A stretch of DNA of 64,000 nt, taken from assembly GCA_002286715.1 (NCBI GenBank), contig NSJX01000009.1, positions 497,966-561,965 of the forward strand, written 5' to 3'. Positions 33,013 through 44,979 of this stretch are shown in pieces (position 1 is the stretch's first letter; every line of letters begins with the position of its first letter). Under the pieces are notes generated by a model. The model worked only from the letters and a program-made list of their open reading frames with translations. It searched no databases and was not told the origin of the DNA. The translations under genes and the position numbers were made by a program. The stretch comes from Dentipellis sp. KUC8613 (Eukaryota > Basidiomycota > Agaricomycetes > Russulales > Hericiaceae).

Positions 33013-34321
33013 GAAAATGATTTATAAAGCTGCTCACTCCCGCTTTCCATAATTTTATGTAGCGCCAGCAGGCGTGGACTGGATGTGCCATACTTACCAC
33101 GCACCTCCATACCCGATTCCGGTCCGGGCTGTGGATATTGCTTGATCACATAGGCTTTCACTTGCAATTGTCGAATGTCCACGCCCGCTATGACGAGGGA
33201 CACTAGTACTGCTATGCGCAGTTTGCATGGGATCCTCGTCCCCGATCCTCCATGTCCGATCCTGCGGTCGGACACCCGATCCTGGGTGCTGATTGCCTTG
33301 TGCCCGAGATGCAGCAGGCGTGGGGGGCCGCGCAGAACGGAAACACGATCGCGGAGTCCTGCGAGGTGCACTTGCAGGCCATCGGCTAGGGACGCTCACC
33401 TCGTTCCTCCGATGCGTTATGTCATCGCGGGTCGTCGGCCATGGCCACCCCCTTCAAGCGACGAGCGTCACGGTATGTGTGGGCTTCAGGACGCGGGATG
33501 CGAATGTCTATCACCTATTGCATCACCACCTTGGCATCTGCCCTCCACGGTGCTGCAACGGCCTTCGCGAACGCTAGCCGTTGCGTCATGCAGCGCTAAC
33601 CGCGAACGCCAGTGCAGCAGCCTTTTGCCTCGCGCCTCGACCTGGTGTCTGAATCGCCAGCATCACCGGCGTGGCGTGGCGAGCAGCTGACCTCTGAGCC
33701 TCGAATCGCGAGGTGCAAGGTACACATCGGATAAGCGTCTGCGCGATGCAGGAACCAGGATGCATGACGAGCGGGCCCCTCGCCAGGGCTGGTCGCCGTC
33801 GCGCGCATCTGGAATCTGGATCTGACGTTAGCGTTTCTGTTCTGCGAGGCTGCAGGACGCGAGCGGGTCTGGACTTGCCTCTGCCCTCCCTTCGTCATCA
33901 CCATCATGCAGATGCGCCGCTCTCGCCTGCACTTCCATCCGCGAGCTTTGAAGTTGCGAGGTGCGGTTATGGTGCAGCAGTAGCTCGTGTGCGAGGCTCC
34001 GTACCTAGGCCAAACTACAGGTTGGTTCCCGAGTCATGCAGGCCCGAGATATTCCGTGGCTGACGTTTCATCGAAAAGAACACTAGGTGGTTTTCCTGGA
34101 TTATGTTCTGCACATTGCGCGAGCTGAGAGGTCACTGTAGAACGCGGTACTGAGTCCAAGTCGCTGCGGCTCCTCGAGTCGAGTCAGATCGCGGCAATAG
34201 GATCACGTGGATACATACGGAACTCGGACGCGTCGTGGACGTCGTCTCTGTCTTTCGCTCTCACCTCATCTCCCTCGCTCACTAGACTACAGCTCACGAA
34301 CTTGGTATCAAACAGTACACA
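33013..34321. other. Intergenic, no gene seen
   Basis: It contains no convincing frame; open stretches on both strands are short and low-complexity. The last 100 bp are the promoter and leader of the gene starting at 34,322. Confidence 0.5.
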
Positions 34322-35256
34322 ATGCCACGCGCGAAAGCCACAAGGAGCGAGTCCGTCAATCTAGAGCGCGAGTTTGACAATCTCTTCGCGACACAATCCT
34401 CCGAGCATGAAGACCTGTGCGTATAATCACCTTCCCTCCTCTTCATTCTCTCGATCAGTTACCTTTTTCTGGTATTCGAATTGTAGGATTGCCCAAGTTG
34501 TGGAACAGAAACAAGGTGCGTCCATCCTCACCGGACAGAGCCTACATGTGTCACTCAGGCTACCCTGCTCGGCTTTTGGTCACGGACGGTAGCTGTATGG
34601 GAGAAGAAGAAAAAGACCCGCGGCGTGAATTTTGTAGGAGTATTGCGGAAGGAGGTGGGAAGAGCGGTGAATGATGTTGTCACAACAGATGGCTACATGC
34701 ACGAGACGACTGACTATATGCATCTCCAGACGAATCAGCGCTGCGCTGCAGTACGACAGCAGGAGGAAGAAGCGTATGCGCTCTTTCTTTCTCGTTCCGC
34801 CTTTGGGCTAAGCACTCTGACTATTTCCTTCAGGTTTGACATCCTCGACCATCTATTAAGTGATTATGCAGAGAACGAGGATGTGATTCGAAGCTATGGA
34901 GTGAGGTGCTGAAGGAAGTAGACGCGTGTTGTGTGCGTCATTCTTCTGCCTTTTCTTTCTCGTGGGTCTGCGGTATTTTCTGATACTGTCTCCTTTTAGG
35001 CGTACTTTCACCAAACTCATACCGCGACGCGCACGGCGGATGCAGAGCGCGAGGCGGCGTCGATCCGACAGCTTGCCATCGCAAAACATGCATGCGAAGG
35101 TGCGTCGTTCGTCAATGATTTTAGATGGAGGATCTCTTCACTTCGACTTATGATGGTGCTTCGGTCCGTCTCCGAGTGTGACAGATACTGATGGGACTGT
35201 GTATAGACTCAGAAGACATCGTGAATGCGTCAGGGAACAGATCGACGACTGCTTGA
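34322..35256 (+). CDS. Small charged helical protein, unknown function
   Basis: The six-exon model is 34322-34416, 34487-34515, 34593-34773, 34872-34917, 35000-35099 and 35207-35256. All phases agree, giving 166 aa. The protein is rich in Glu, Lys, Gln and Ala with heptad-like stretches (NLEREFDNLF, IAQVVEQKQAVWEKKKK, RQQEEEAE, ADAEREAASIRQLAIAKH), so it is probably coiled-coil. No signal peptide, membrane segment or catalytic motif is visible. I do not recognise a family. Introns of about 70-110 bp are slightly longer than elsewhere in the window. The weakest junction is intron 3, where I chose the acceptor TTATGCAG because it keeps an open, charged frame. cDNA would be needed to fix the 3' exons. 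Confidence 0.6.
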
Positions 35257-38200
35257 ATGGGGCTCGACTCTAGATCTGTGCTTGAACTGTGCTCTGCTTT
35301 CTCGGTACTGCGATTCGCACCATTCGCAGATCCTTGTTTCTCACTGGAGCTCTTGTTCTTGTGCCGTGGCTCCTCAGGACTGCGGTGTCTCGGCTGGCTG
35401 TCTCCATCATACCCTTGGCTCCAAGCCATACATCCATACAGACACGCGTCACGCACATCAAATCCGTTGGATCACTGCCTGTACGCCTGAGCGGGGTTCT
35501 ACCACATATCACTGCTATCCCTACGCGACTCTAGCACGACATGTGTCCACATGGATACAATAAAGAAGACGGCACCGAGTCCAGATGTCCACGTCTGTCT
35601 GCATATTGATATTGATTTCAGAACGCAAGCGTTACTCCGCCGCTCTTCATTAGGATCCTAGGATTTGAACATCGGCAAGGCACCCCTGATGCGGCGCTCA
35701 TAACCGATGCTAGGCCATCTGCCAATCCTCGCCCCAGGTCGTGTGCGAGCGGCCGGGGAGACATACGATTGCGGGCGTCGGCTATTCAAATGCGTGCGTG
35801 CGTTTATTCTCTAAATGGGATAACGGATTTTGCCCAGGGATGCGCGCCCCGCATATGCCGTGCGTGCCCTAATGGCGAACAAGGAGGAGAACAACGATGT
35901 GATCAAGAATGGAATAGAAGATGTATGTCCACCCACAAGCGCCGGGGCTGCACTCACGTAGCGTGCTTTTTGGCTTCAAGGTTGATGAACCATTACGCGG
36001 TCAGCTGCAGGCGCCTTCGTCCGCAGGGCACGTACATGCCCCTGATCAGAGGGTCTCCACCGGCCTGTAAGTGCAATATATTCCTATTGACGTCGAGCGT
36101 TCTGATAATTGACTCGTGGACGCGTGACCGCCCAGTGACGTGAAGTGGGCAGGCCTGCTCCGAGTCTCCTTGGGCGGCATCGACATTCCGGTTCTGCATG
36201 GTGGCCAGCCGCGGCATCAATTTCGCCCGCGCGGGACCGGATCAGGTGCACGTCGGAGGTCATGGGTGGGTTGGCGTTGTTTTGCGCCTCCGCTGTACAG
36301 GCGCTCCGTGCGCATGCGGGACTGAGAGTTTCAACGCGACAGTGCCTCCTGCAGTTAGCTTTCGGCCCTCCTTGAACTCGCAAAGCCCATTGTACAGAAG
36401 GTGGGACGCGCCACTCTGATCCGCGGTCCCGAGCCAGAGGCATTGGCACGCAAAAGCACGAGCAGGCTCCTGGCGCCTTCTGGGCTTTGCATCGCGTCGT
36501 TCTATCTGACTTCCATTTCCATTCGCATCTCCTCTTCTGCTGCAAGGGTGCAACATTCACGCCATTCCACATGGTCCCGGTCTCCTTGCCTCCAGTCGCC
36601 GCACAGCATACGGTCGTCGGTGAACATCAATGTCAAATCTGAATCCGATGCCTTCTTTCGCTTTCCTTGGACGAGCGTGCCAGTTGTCCTGTCGGCCACT
36701 TTCGCAGACGGAAACGTTCTCTCGTGGAAGAATACCTCCCCGTTCTTCCTAGTTCGCCGTCATCTCTCCTAGTTTGTCCCCGAGCCATCAGTCTGAGGCC
36801 AGGGCGGTCAAGCAGGGATGCAGATGTCGATGTCGATGGTGCAGCGCGCTTGCAGATTTCCCCGTTTAGTCTGCTTTTCGTGAACCGCTGTGTTTGTCGG
36901 GCCTCTGCACAGCAGGGCATGCGTCGATCTATCCAGACGGATGTAGATATGGCATTTTGAGCCTTGAAATCCCGCATTTCTATACGCAAAGTCCATAACA
37001 AGCTACGGGGATGTATAACCGAGTTACCCGCGATATGATTGCTGGGTTGTGCGGAAGGTACGTAGCTACCAGTGATACCAAGAACGTATTTGTTGAAGTC
37101 GCGCATTTTTGTGGTTATAGATACTCCAGACTACGCGTGGCATCCTTCGCGTGCACTTAGCAGCGTGCTGCCCCGTGTACGACGAGTCGCCCGACTTACT
37201 CAACGTTGAACAAATCTCCGACTCTTCCTCGGTCTTGAGGTACGAATGTATTTGACCTACATATCATATGCTCCTCAGACATCTTGGCACGTGGAACGTA
37301 GGAACATTGGAATACAGGATACCTATGACTCGGAACTACCATCTCCTGTACTCGCCATCAAATAACGCTTGCCCATCTCACAGCACCACAATAATGGGCG
37401 GCCGAACAAGAGGACACCAAAATCAGCGGAAAGGTGCGTAGGACCACATCGACCACTATCATCTACCCTCAGGTGATTCAACTGCTATCCGGGCTGGAGC
37501 TCCGTAGCACGGTCAGAAACGACACTACGTACTCCCATGCCACCTGTGCTTCGATTTCCTAGGATGATGTCGGACCGCTGCCTATTCCAGATTGAGCATG
37601 CTAACGTGTCGTGCCTGCTCTTGCTTTGGCTAAAAGGTACTGTGACCTCGTCGTCTATCGTTCTTAGGCCAACTGCCTCCATCTATACCTCTGCTTGCAC
37701 CACCGTCCGCGCCTGTGCCACCTACCTGTCCTCGTCTGTTCCCGAGTCAGCACCCCCTGCTACCGCATCCCTCTTTAGGTCGGACAATGAAGACACGAAG
37801 GCGCCCTAGTTTTGTGCCTCCCGATTCCCGAAAACTTGAGGCCTAGCTTCTGTACTTTCCAGATTCCGCCTCTCACTCTATCTAACAGTTCCCGAGCCGG
37901 CACCCCAACGACCCTAGTTCCCTTTCTTGGACATCTCGACCATCCTTACAGATGCCATTAGGGTTGCGAAGGAGCCCTGCTTCGTCTCCTACGTTCTATG
38001 GCCGTCAGATACTCGATTGTCCCCGAGCCAGCAACGTTCTGCACATCGCGATCGTCGATCACGCATCGTTGTGTTCTATTCAGGATATTCCATTGTGGTA
38101 TGTCTCCTCGGCACTGCAGAAGGCTAACAAACCCATCCCCATCCAACGCTCCAATTCACTCCATCACTGCGCACATATGCAACTCGTGTTATAGGCGTAG

Positions 38201-40362
38201 GGTCGAGGGCCCCGATGCTCGATCGGGATCTGGGCTGGTGGGTTTGGAACTCGATTGAGTCGCAGTCACGAGGGCGTGGGCAGTGGATTCGACACCATGG
38301 ACCTCGTCAGTGCCTGCAGACGGATACAGCCACGGATACGACGCTCGGACTCCGAGAACTGCCCGGGCAGTTCTCATACAACCCTTGCCCTGTGCGCCAG
38401 TGGCGGAATTGGCGTCCGCGTCATGATGCATGGTTTTGGCCCATCGTGGCGTTGATCCAGGACTTCGACGTCGACATCGGCGCCGCACATCCACCTCGAG
38501 CTCCCGCGGCAGAAGCGGTGGCGACCGTGACCAACGCAGGATCTCGACCCCTCGTCATCGCACCACATTCAATGGCTCGGCGCCACCTACACTGTTCCAC
38601 CCATGGTGCTGTTTGTACCTCGGGTCCTGTGGCGCGATGACCGCCGTGGCACGACTCGGAGAGCCGTTTGCTCCTGCTGCACTGCTTTCGTGTTCGTATG
38701 CTCGCTGTCATCCCATTCGCTGTCGAATGAAGGCCGGTGCTTGACCTTTCTATGTTGTTCGAGATGGAATGACGTAGTATGTATCAAACTGCAGGAACAA
38801 ACGAGGCGTATGTCCTAATCTAGGTCATGCAGCATGTCAGATTATGGTGTGCGGCGTTATTTATGCATATGGGAGTGGGTTTGCGGGCCCCTGCACGCGG
38901 GTCAGATGCTCCCATTCCGTCTCAATAGCCGCATTACCGTACCTAGTAACCTGAATGTGTCTGCACAGCCGGTCAGCATATATATGCTGGCATGTTCTCT
39001 GCCGCCACGTCACTGTCAGAGCAGGAAAGAGAGAAGCATGTACCGTCCGGCCCAGTCGAAGTCGCTGGGAACGCTGCGACAACGTACATCTCAAACGCGA
39101 TTGGGCCACGCGAAATAAGACCTGAAGGGGCGTGTACGGAAACATGCCATAAACATTGACCTAGCAAGGGAATGAGACATTACAAACCCAGCAGTAGCTG
39201 AGTCTGTCGGACGTGCGGGCTTGCAGTTTACTCAGCATATCGCCCGGCCATCGACGAGTCACATATGCAGGGTGGTACCGGAGCAACGTACCGTGGGCAA
39301 ACGATTCACGGAATTTATCGACACCGGCGACGAAGTCCGTCCGTTAGGTGGGAAGCGAAACTCGTTGCAGAGAAGACGAGGCATCGATGTTCGACGTCTC
39401 CAGGACATGGCAGCTTACGCGGATAAGCTTGCGCCATGAGCCGATGATAGACGGAAGGCCTTCGTGTTCGCCTTCGAGCGCACGTGTGTCAGTCAGCAGG
39501 ATAAGACTCGAGGGCGCAAGGCAACAGGATAGCAGGATAAGACATACTCGGTCGAGTCCCAAAGGCGTCGCGCATATCGATTTCCCATGAGATAGAGATG
39601 CACGCTGCGCGATGAGGTTCGCTGAGAGCCAAATACGGGTCACGAGTCGGGGGCACGGCGGCGCGAGGCGCCCGCCCGCCGCTCGGGAACGTATCCTAGT
39701 CGTTACTCGACGGATTGAGAAGAAAAATGTCCTCTGGGTGCTGAGTTGAAACTTTAGCCTTGTAGATGCGTGGCTTAGACGGGCCCGTACACGGCGTCTT
39801 GAAGCATCTCGCCTTGGCAGACCCGTATCGTCCCCGAGTCGACCAAATTTACAGATCTAGGAGCTGCTCGCTGGAGGATCGTCAGTGACGATAGGGAGGG
39901 TTCGAACGTTTTGATGCTGGTTCGCATATGCATGGCACGATCGAGCCGCTAGTGAGTCTCAGATGAGATGAGCTAGCGATGAGGGCAACAGGGTTCAACA
40001 TAGCTCACCTTGAATAGTTACAATCGCATGCGCACCATTCCCCGAGTATTATCTATGATGTTCTCACAACGCGTGATCTGCTGGAAGAGCTGTGAATTCT
40101 CAGTGAGTAGCGTGAGCTGGAGCCTGCCAACATCTTCACGTACAACGTCGCCTCGAGGCCTGCTACGCCCACGGACACCGCCCAGGTCGACCGGCTCCGG
40201 AGAAATTGGATGACAACGTGAGCTGCGCATCGGACGAGTCTGAACCTAAAAGGGCCGAAAAGCCGAGGTGCAGTGAATATTTAGAGGGCGATCTTGCGCC
40301 CATTCATATGCAATTGCGGAAGCTAGTATAGCAGGGGGACCGCAGGATCTCCTTACTCGAGA
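35257..40362. other. 5-kb intergenic tract, no gene seen
   Basis: Only short, unrelated open frames occur on both strands, without domains, splice-consistent chains or similarity between frames. Composition is more balanced than in the 6-21 kb desert and microsatellites are scarce. It may be degraded mobile DNA, but I can show no ends. Confidence 0.5.
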
Positions 40363-42540
40363 AAGTTGAGAATAGAATCCACGACCCTGGAGATGCCATG
40401 GCTCGGGACTAGACGAGGACCTCCTGACAAGATGTCACCTTCGAAGGGGGTCAAGTGCACGCTGCGGGTTACCAGACGCCTTCGATCCCTCATAGCCCAT
40501 TGTTTCCACATATGGGATCAATGGTCTCTCTGCGGTTGGAGAAGTACCAGAATACTTGAGACACGACCCCTACGCAGCGACCACGAAAAGAGTGAGCAAT
40601 CAGGCTGCGAGGAAGGCGCGGTGGACCAGCTTACAGAACATTAGTGCTCGTGATCCGTCAGAAAATGGTCGCGGATTGTGTTCTTGCCGCCTTCATTCGA
40701 TAAGGCATGGAATTGTCCTCTTTGAGAGATTTCGAATCGACGCCGAACGGTACGATGAACGTAACGGCGCTCTTCGGAATCTTACACAGGATTGCCAGGC
40801 GCGTAGACTTGGGCACCGAGTCAGGGTGTCCGGAGACTACGAACAAGAGATCAGCAACCAGTGCAAAAGCTAGAATTGAGACAGGGAAACGAGAATCGCT
40901 GGTTCCGCCCGACGCAGAGGATGCAATATTGCATTTCTGGAATCCTTCCGCTCTTGTCCGCCGAAGCATTCTGTATCTGGATAAAGTCTCCGTTTCAGAC
41001 TATAGCTGGCACATTGAGAGGTGCTGGAGACCGGCGTGATCGTCACTGGCACCTAGGACCTCCTAAGCGAACGAGAGTAATGCGATACAAAACACCAAAT
41101 GGGCTCACTTTAGCCATGTCTTCGTCCAGGAAATACGTGCGGTCGGCAAATGGATGCGGGCAACTGTCAACGCGACTCAGGGACCAGTGACCTATGTAGG
41201 GACCAAGATGACAAGAAACAAGGTCGAAAATCCTCCATGGCGTAGAATGACTGCCACTTAGAATTTCCTAAGTAGCACAACAATATTACACGCTTGAATT
41301 TCTCGTCAGATCCTGAACTCGAATATCATCGAAATAAGTATTCAGTCATGGTCAAAATGCCTTCAACCCTCTCTTCAAGAAGGGCGCAGCCACAGCGCTG
41401 GAAGGACAGCTGGGGAAAGAGAAGAAGCACATAAAGCCGATGCCCAGGAATGTCAGGGCCTCACTGGCGATGGCAGGTGAGACACCCGGTGAAGTAGGCA
41501 GCTGTGCTGAGCGCTCAGTTCTTCATCGAAGACGGAGAACTAGTAGCGCGTATCTATCAGCTTCAGCAGCTGCGCAGTCACGGTAATGCAACGCGCGGCC
41601 ACGGCATGACGCATAATTGCTTGCCGCTAAGGGTTCGATATTCGCAACTCTGTACACCGACTGAGGCTAGTCCCTTGTATCACGCTGTACAAGACAGTCA
41701 GCTCAAACGCACTCGATTCGACATATACAGGCACCTTGCCTCGTCCAGTACGCCCATGGGTGTCGACCGACACATCGCACATCAGCTGCTGCTGATGGGC
41801 TGTGCCCAAAATTCCTCCGACACCAAGCTGCGGTAGTACACGATCGCATCCACCCATTCTTCACCGCCATCGACACGACGCAGACGTCCCGCACGGGGAA
41901 TGAGTCCGGTGCGCGTGAATCCGAGCGAGTCCCAGATCCTATGCACCAACACGAACGTTAGCGTAATTCTCAAAGCCAGCCGGAATCAAATTTGGAGTCG
42001 AGCGGGTGATACGAGGAAACATGAGGTGAACACGATGCCCGACTAGGAACTAGGATCGAGTATGCGGAATTTTGGGATAATCGGACATGAGTGACGTGTC
42101 GAGGGATTGTTGGAAATGACTGAGTTGTTGATGTCGGAGTGGAAAAAATAATGGGGGTTGTATATGTATCGATGGGGTGGAGGCGGCGATGTACTTACTT
42201 CATGCTGCCAACGTTGTTGGCGTACACAAGGTTAAAGACACTGGCCTTGTAGCCGAGCGATGGCCCATAGTGCAGATACGATTGCCCAAGGGTCTTGCCG
42301 TAGCCATATTGACGATGCGGAGGAGGCACGACGAAGCCCGCGTTGCAAATCTGTAACATCAAGACCAGTCAATGGATCTAGAAATCAGGGCTGGCTCGGA
42401 GAAATATGATGCACGCTCATACATGAGATGATCGCCCAGGATAATTTGGCTTGACATAATAGAACCCCACAAGACAGTCCTCCCATGTCCGTCCAGCGCG
42501 CGCACCCTCGACGTCTAGTTCAACGCGCTTGACGCCCTCA
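40363..42540. repeat. Segmental duplication, copy 2
   Basis: Direct counterpart of 31,138-33,012, about 9.2 kb away. It carries the complete GNAT gene plus about 1.4 kb of noncoding sequence homologous to the flank of the pseudogene. A minus-strand frame at 40,658-40,969 (containing LVADLLFVVSGHPDSV) corresponds to a stop-containing frame in copy 1, suggesting a decayed second coding unit that I cannot identify. Confidence 0.75.
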
Positions 42541-42878
42541 TCCACCGTCAACTTATCAGAAGACATATCTCCCGTCCCGCCCAAAGCGACGAACACGTCC
42601 GCCGCCCAGAAATACGCCTCGAACGTCTCGCGCGCGTACTCACCGGCGAGTTGCTCTTGGGGATACGTCGTGCCACGTGCGATCTCGTCTGCGAACACGA
42701 CGTGCGTATATTCGAGAAGACCCTCGAGTTTCGCGGCCGTGTCACGAGTGAGATGGTGGATTGTGAGATACGAGAATGGCGAGGCTGGTTTGCCTGGTGC
42801 AGGAGAGGGAAGCTGCCAGAGCGTTGTCTGCAGCTGTGTGTCAGCGTTCTTGCGGGTTATTGCACCGTATGCAGACAT
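41782..42878 (-). CDS. GNAT-family N-acetyltransferase
   Basis: The three exons are 42423-42878, 42199-42350 and 41782-41938, giving 254 aa. The C-terminal half shows the GNAT fold: GFYYVKPNYPGRSSHICNAG, the acetyl-CoA-binding loop region PPPHRQYGYGKTLGQSYL (the R/Q-x-x-G-x-G/A pattern), ASVFNLVYANNVGSMKIWDS, LGFTRTGLIPRAGRLR, and the closing strand EEWVDAIVYYRSL. It should transfer an acetyl group from acetyl-CoA; the substrate is unknown. The start at 42878 is the first ATG in frame. However, a second, better-looking N-terminus (MALILKPLDFLEPFHSFRIPANLTG, here positions 42955 to about 42880) lies just upstream in another frame. About 17 bp separate the two frames, so the gene may carry a recent frameshift. 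A broken paralogue is at 32,258. Confidence 0.82.
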
Positions 42879-42955
42879 GGTCCTGTGAGATTAGCGGGTA
42901 TTCTGAACGAATGAAATGGTTCGAGGAAGTCTAGTGGCTTCAGTATCAAGGCCAT

Positions 42956-43714
42956 ATCGATTGTCGGCGTTGGGATGAGCAGGGGATGCGTCGAGTCAGT
43001 TATTCCGGGGCCTTGCTGCGGACAGATAAGATAAGATCGGCGATGTTCGCTCATCTTATGGGCGCTTACCAGTCTTTTTGCTGCCAGCGAGATCTCCTTA
43101 GGACGTCGATGCAGCTGAAGCGACTTCATGGCTACATGTCGTTCGGAAGATCACAAAAAGTATGTTTCAACTTCCTTCCTTCCATGTGGACCAACTATAC
43201 TCATCATTCTAGACAGAAGGATGATTTAATCCGTAGAAAAGCCGGTGAACATGTACAGATTTCTGCGAGTGCATCTGTTTCCAAACAGACCCTATGAAAT
43301 CTACGAGACATTCTTCAATCATTGATGGTCTGAGTAGAGCATGCCAGGTGACTTGAAGAAGCCCTGGTGATCCATGGCGCCATGAAGCAGCTGGAGAATC
43401 TTTTCGGTACGCTGTGGTGCCCTAGTTGTTTCTGAATCTTTTTCTCCTCAGATACACTTCTTTTGGATCCGCGAAGCCGTTATAGTAGCTGTCAATATCA
43501 TCCAAGATTCACCTGATATGCTGGGGGTGGAAGGCGAGCATTGGAAAAACTTTACACCGAGAGGTTTACACACCATGAAGTCAAGGCATTTGCTAGGTCA
43601 CGCTCGGAGGTTTGAGAAGATCGTTTGTCTTATGCACCACATTGTTCTGATTATCTCTATATAGATTCTCTTGTTCTTTACACGTGCTATGAGACCGTCC
43701 AGAAGGTCGCACCG
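42956..43714. other. Intergenic, no gene seen
   Basis: This is upstream of the acetyltransferase. No coding frame has support. Confidence 0.5.
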
Positions 43715-44392
43715 TACTATGCTGTACCCCGAAATGGAACGCGGGCTAGTAATGGAACAGACGCATAAATGCACTCACTGCTCTTTCCTCACACACTCTA
43801 CTGCCTAGTAAATTTAATCTCGCGTAGTTCTCTATGCAGTGAATACACGTCTAAGATATTGAGAGGGAAGAAGGCAATTTACGAGCATGAAAAATCGAAC
43901 AGTGTGCAAGTTTTGTGATGGATGAAATGGAACGCTCAGGGCTGAGACGAGTAAGATAGCTAAATATCTGAAAAAATGTGGGAGCATTTCTTTACCTCTT
44001 CTCTGCCTTCCCTCTATATTTCTAAAGGATAGCATCGTCTGTTCTCTTGAAAGAAAGAGATTACACTCCGAGGAGTCTGTGCGTGACTCTTGTGCTTCAA
44101 AGTCCGACCGGCAAACTGCGACTCTCCCTGGCTCACCGCATAGCTGACTCTGAAACCCGCTGACTAACCGTGACTGATTGTGACTGTTCCACTCCTCGTC
44201 GCAGGAGGAAAACCTTCGTCGCCGGCATCTCTCTGGCAGAATCAGACATGCATAGAAAAATTTGTACTCTCATAGACAGAAACAGGGAACAGATGGCTTT
44301 CTGATGAGCTAGTTTTTGTTGCAGTAGCGGCTACCACAAAGCCATGTTCCACTTCTAGCCCGCGGCGTTCCATTTCAGGGTACAGCATAGTA
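43715..44392. mobile_element. MITE-like element, copy 2 (about 48-bp terminal inverted repeats)
   Basis: The left end begins TACTATGCTGTACCC and the right end is its inverse GGGTACAGCATAGTA. Near-perfect inversion extends through GAAATGGAACGC and CGGGCTAG to TGGAACA. It is 678 bp long without a transposase. Internal blocks (GAACGCTCAGGGCT, GACTAACCGTGACTGAT, CGCCGGCATCTC) parallel those of the copy at 24,829, so both belong to one family. The flanking TA on each side suggests, but does not prove, a TA target duplication. Confidence 0.78.
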
Positions 44393-44878
44393 TGCAAGAG
44401 CCGGCGCTTCCGTTCGGCGCTTCTTCAACCGCGATAGAATCTCTGCCCGAATACCGGCGATCCCTTGACAGCCTACTCATCCTCTTCCCCTCAAGTAGCG
44501 TACAACAATCGTTGCGCACCTGAACGACTCACGCTTGCTCGCCCGTACATCTCTGACGACCGTGCTCGCAATACCCCAGGTGAAATTCCCCACCGGACCA
44601 CGCGACGAGCGCTGGACTTCCATTTGATCAATTTATCCTCCAATTATCACGCGGTTGCTCTCGCCCTTCCCCCTGACCCTTGTTTTTTTGTTCTGGCCTT
44701 ATTGCGGTTAAGGCTTTGTGATGGGGAGGCCTAGGGTCGCGACTATCTCTCGCGATATCCGAAGGCTTTGCGGTCACGTTGGATGGATGCGGTCTTGCGG
44801 TCTTGATAGCGCATGCCGAGTCCGGATTAGGTGCTCCTTGCTTATTGTCTCTCCTCCGCCACAGGGCCAAGGCTTGAT
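44393..44878. other. Upstream region of SAP-like gene B, no gene seen
   Basis: No supported coding frame is present. The right end holds the promoter of gene B. Confidence 0.5.
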
Positions 44879-44884
44879 TATAAG
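44879..44884 (+). promoter_or_regulatory. TATA-like box of SAP-like gene B
   Basis: TATAAG lies about 96-101 bp before the ATG at 44980. Confidence 0.5.
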
Positions 44885-44979
44885 TACAAGGGCTCCCGGT
44901 TTGAATCTCCGCACCTCTTTATCCTCCCACCACATCGTCCTACACACTCGAAGCCTTCTATCCCTCTCAAATCCTCAAG

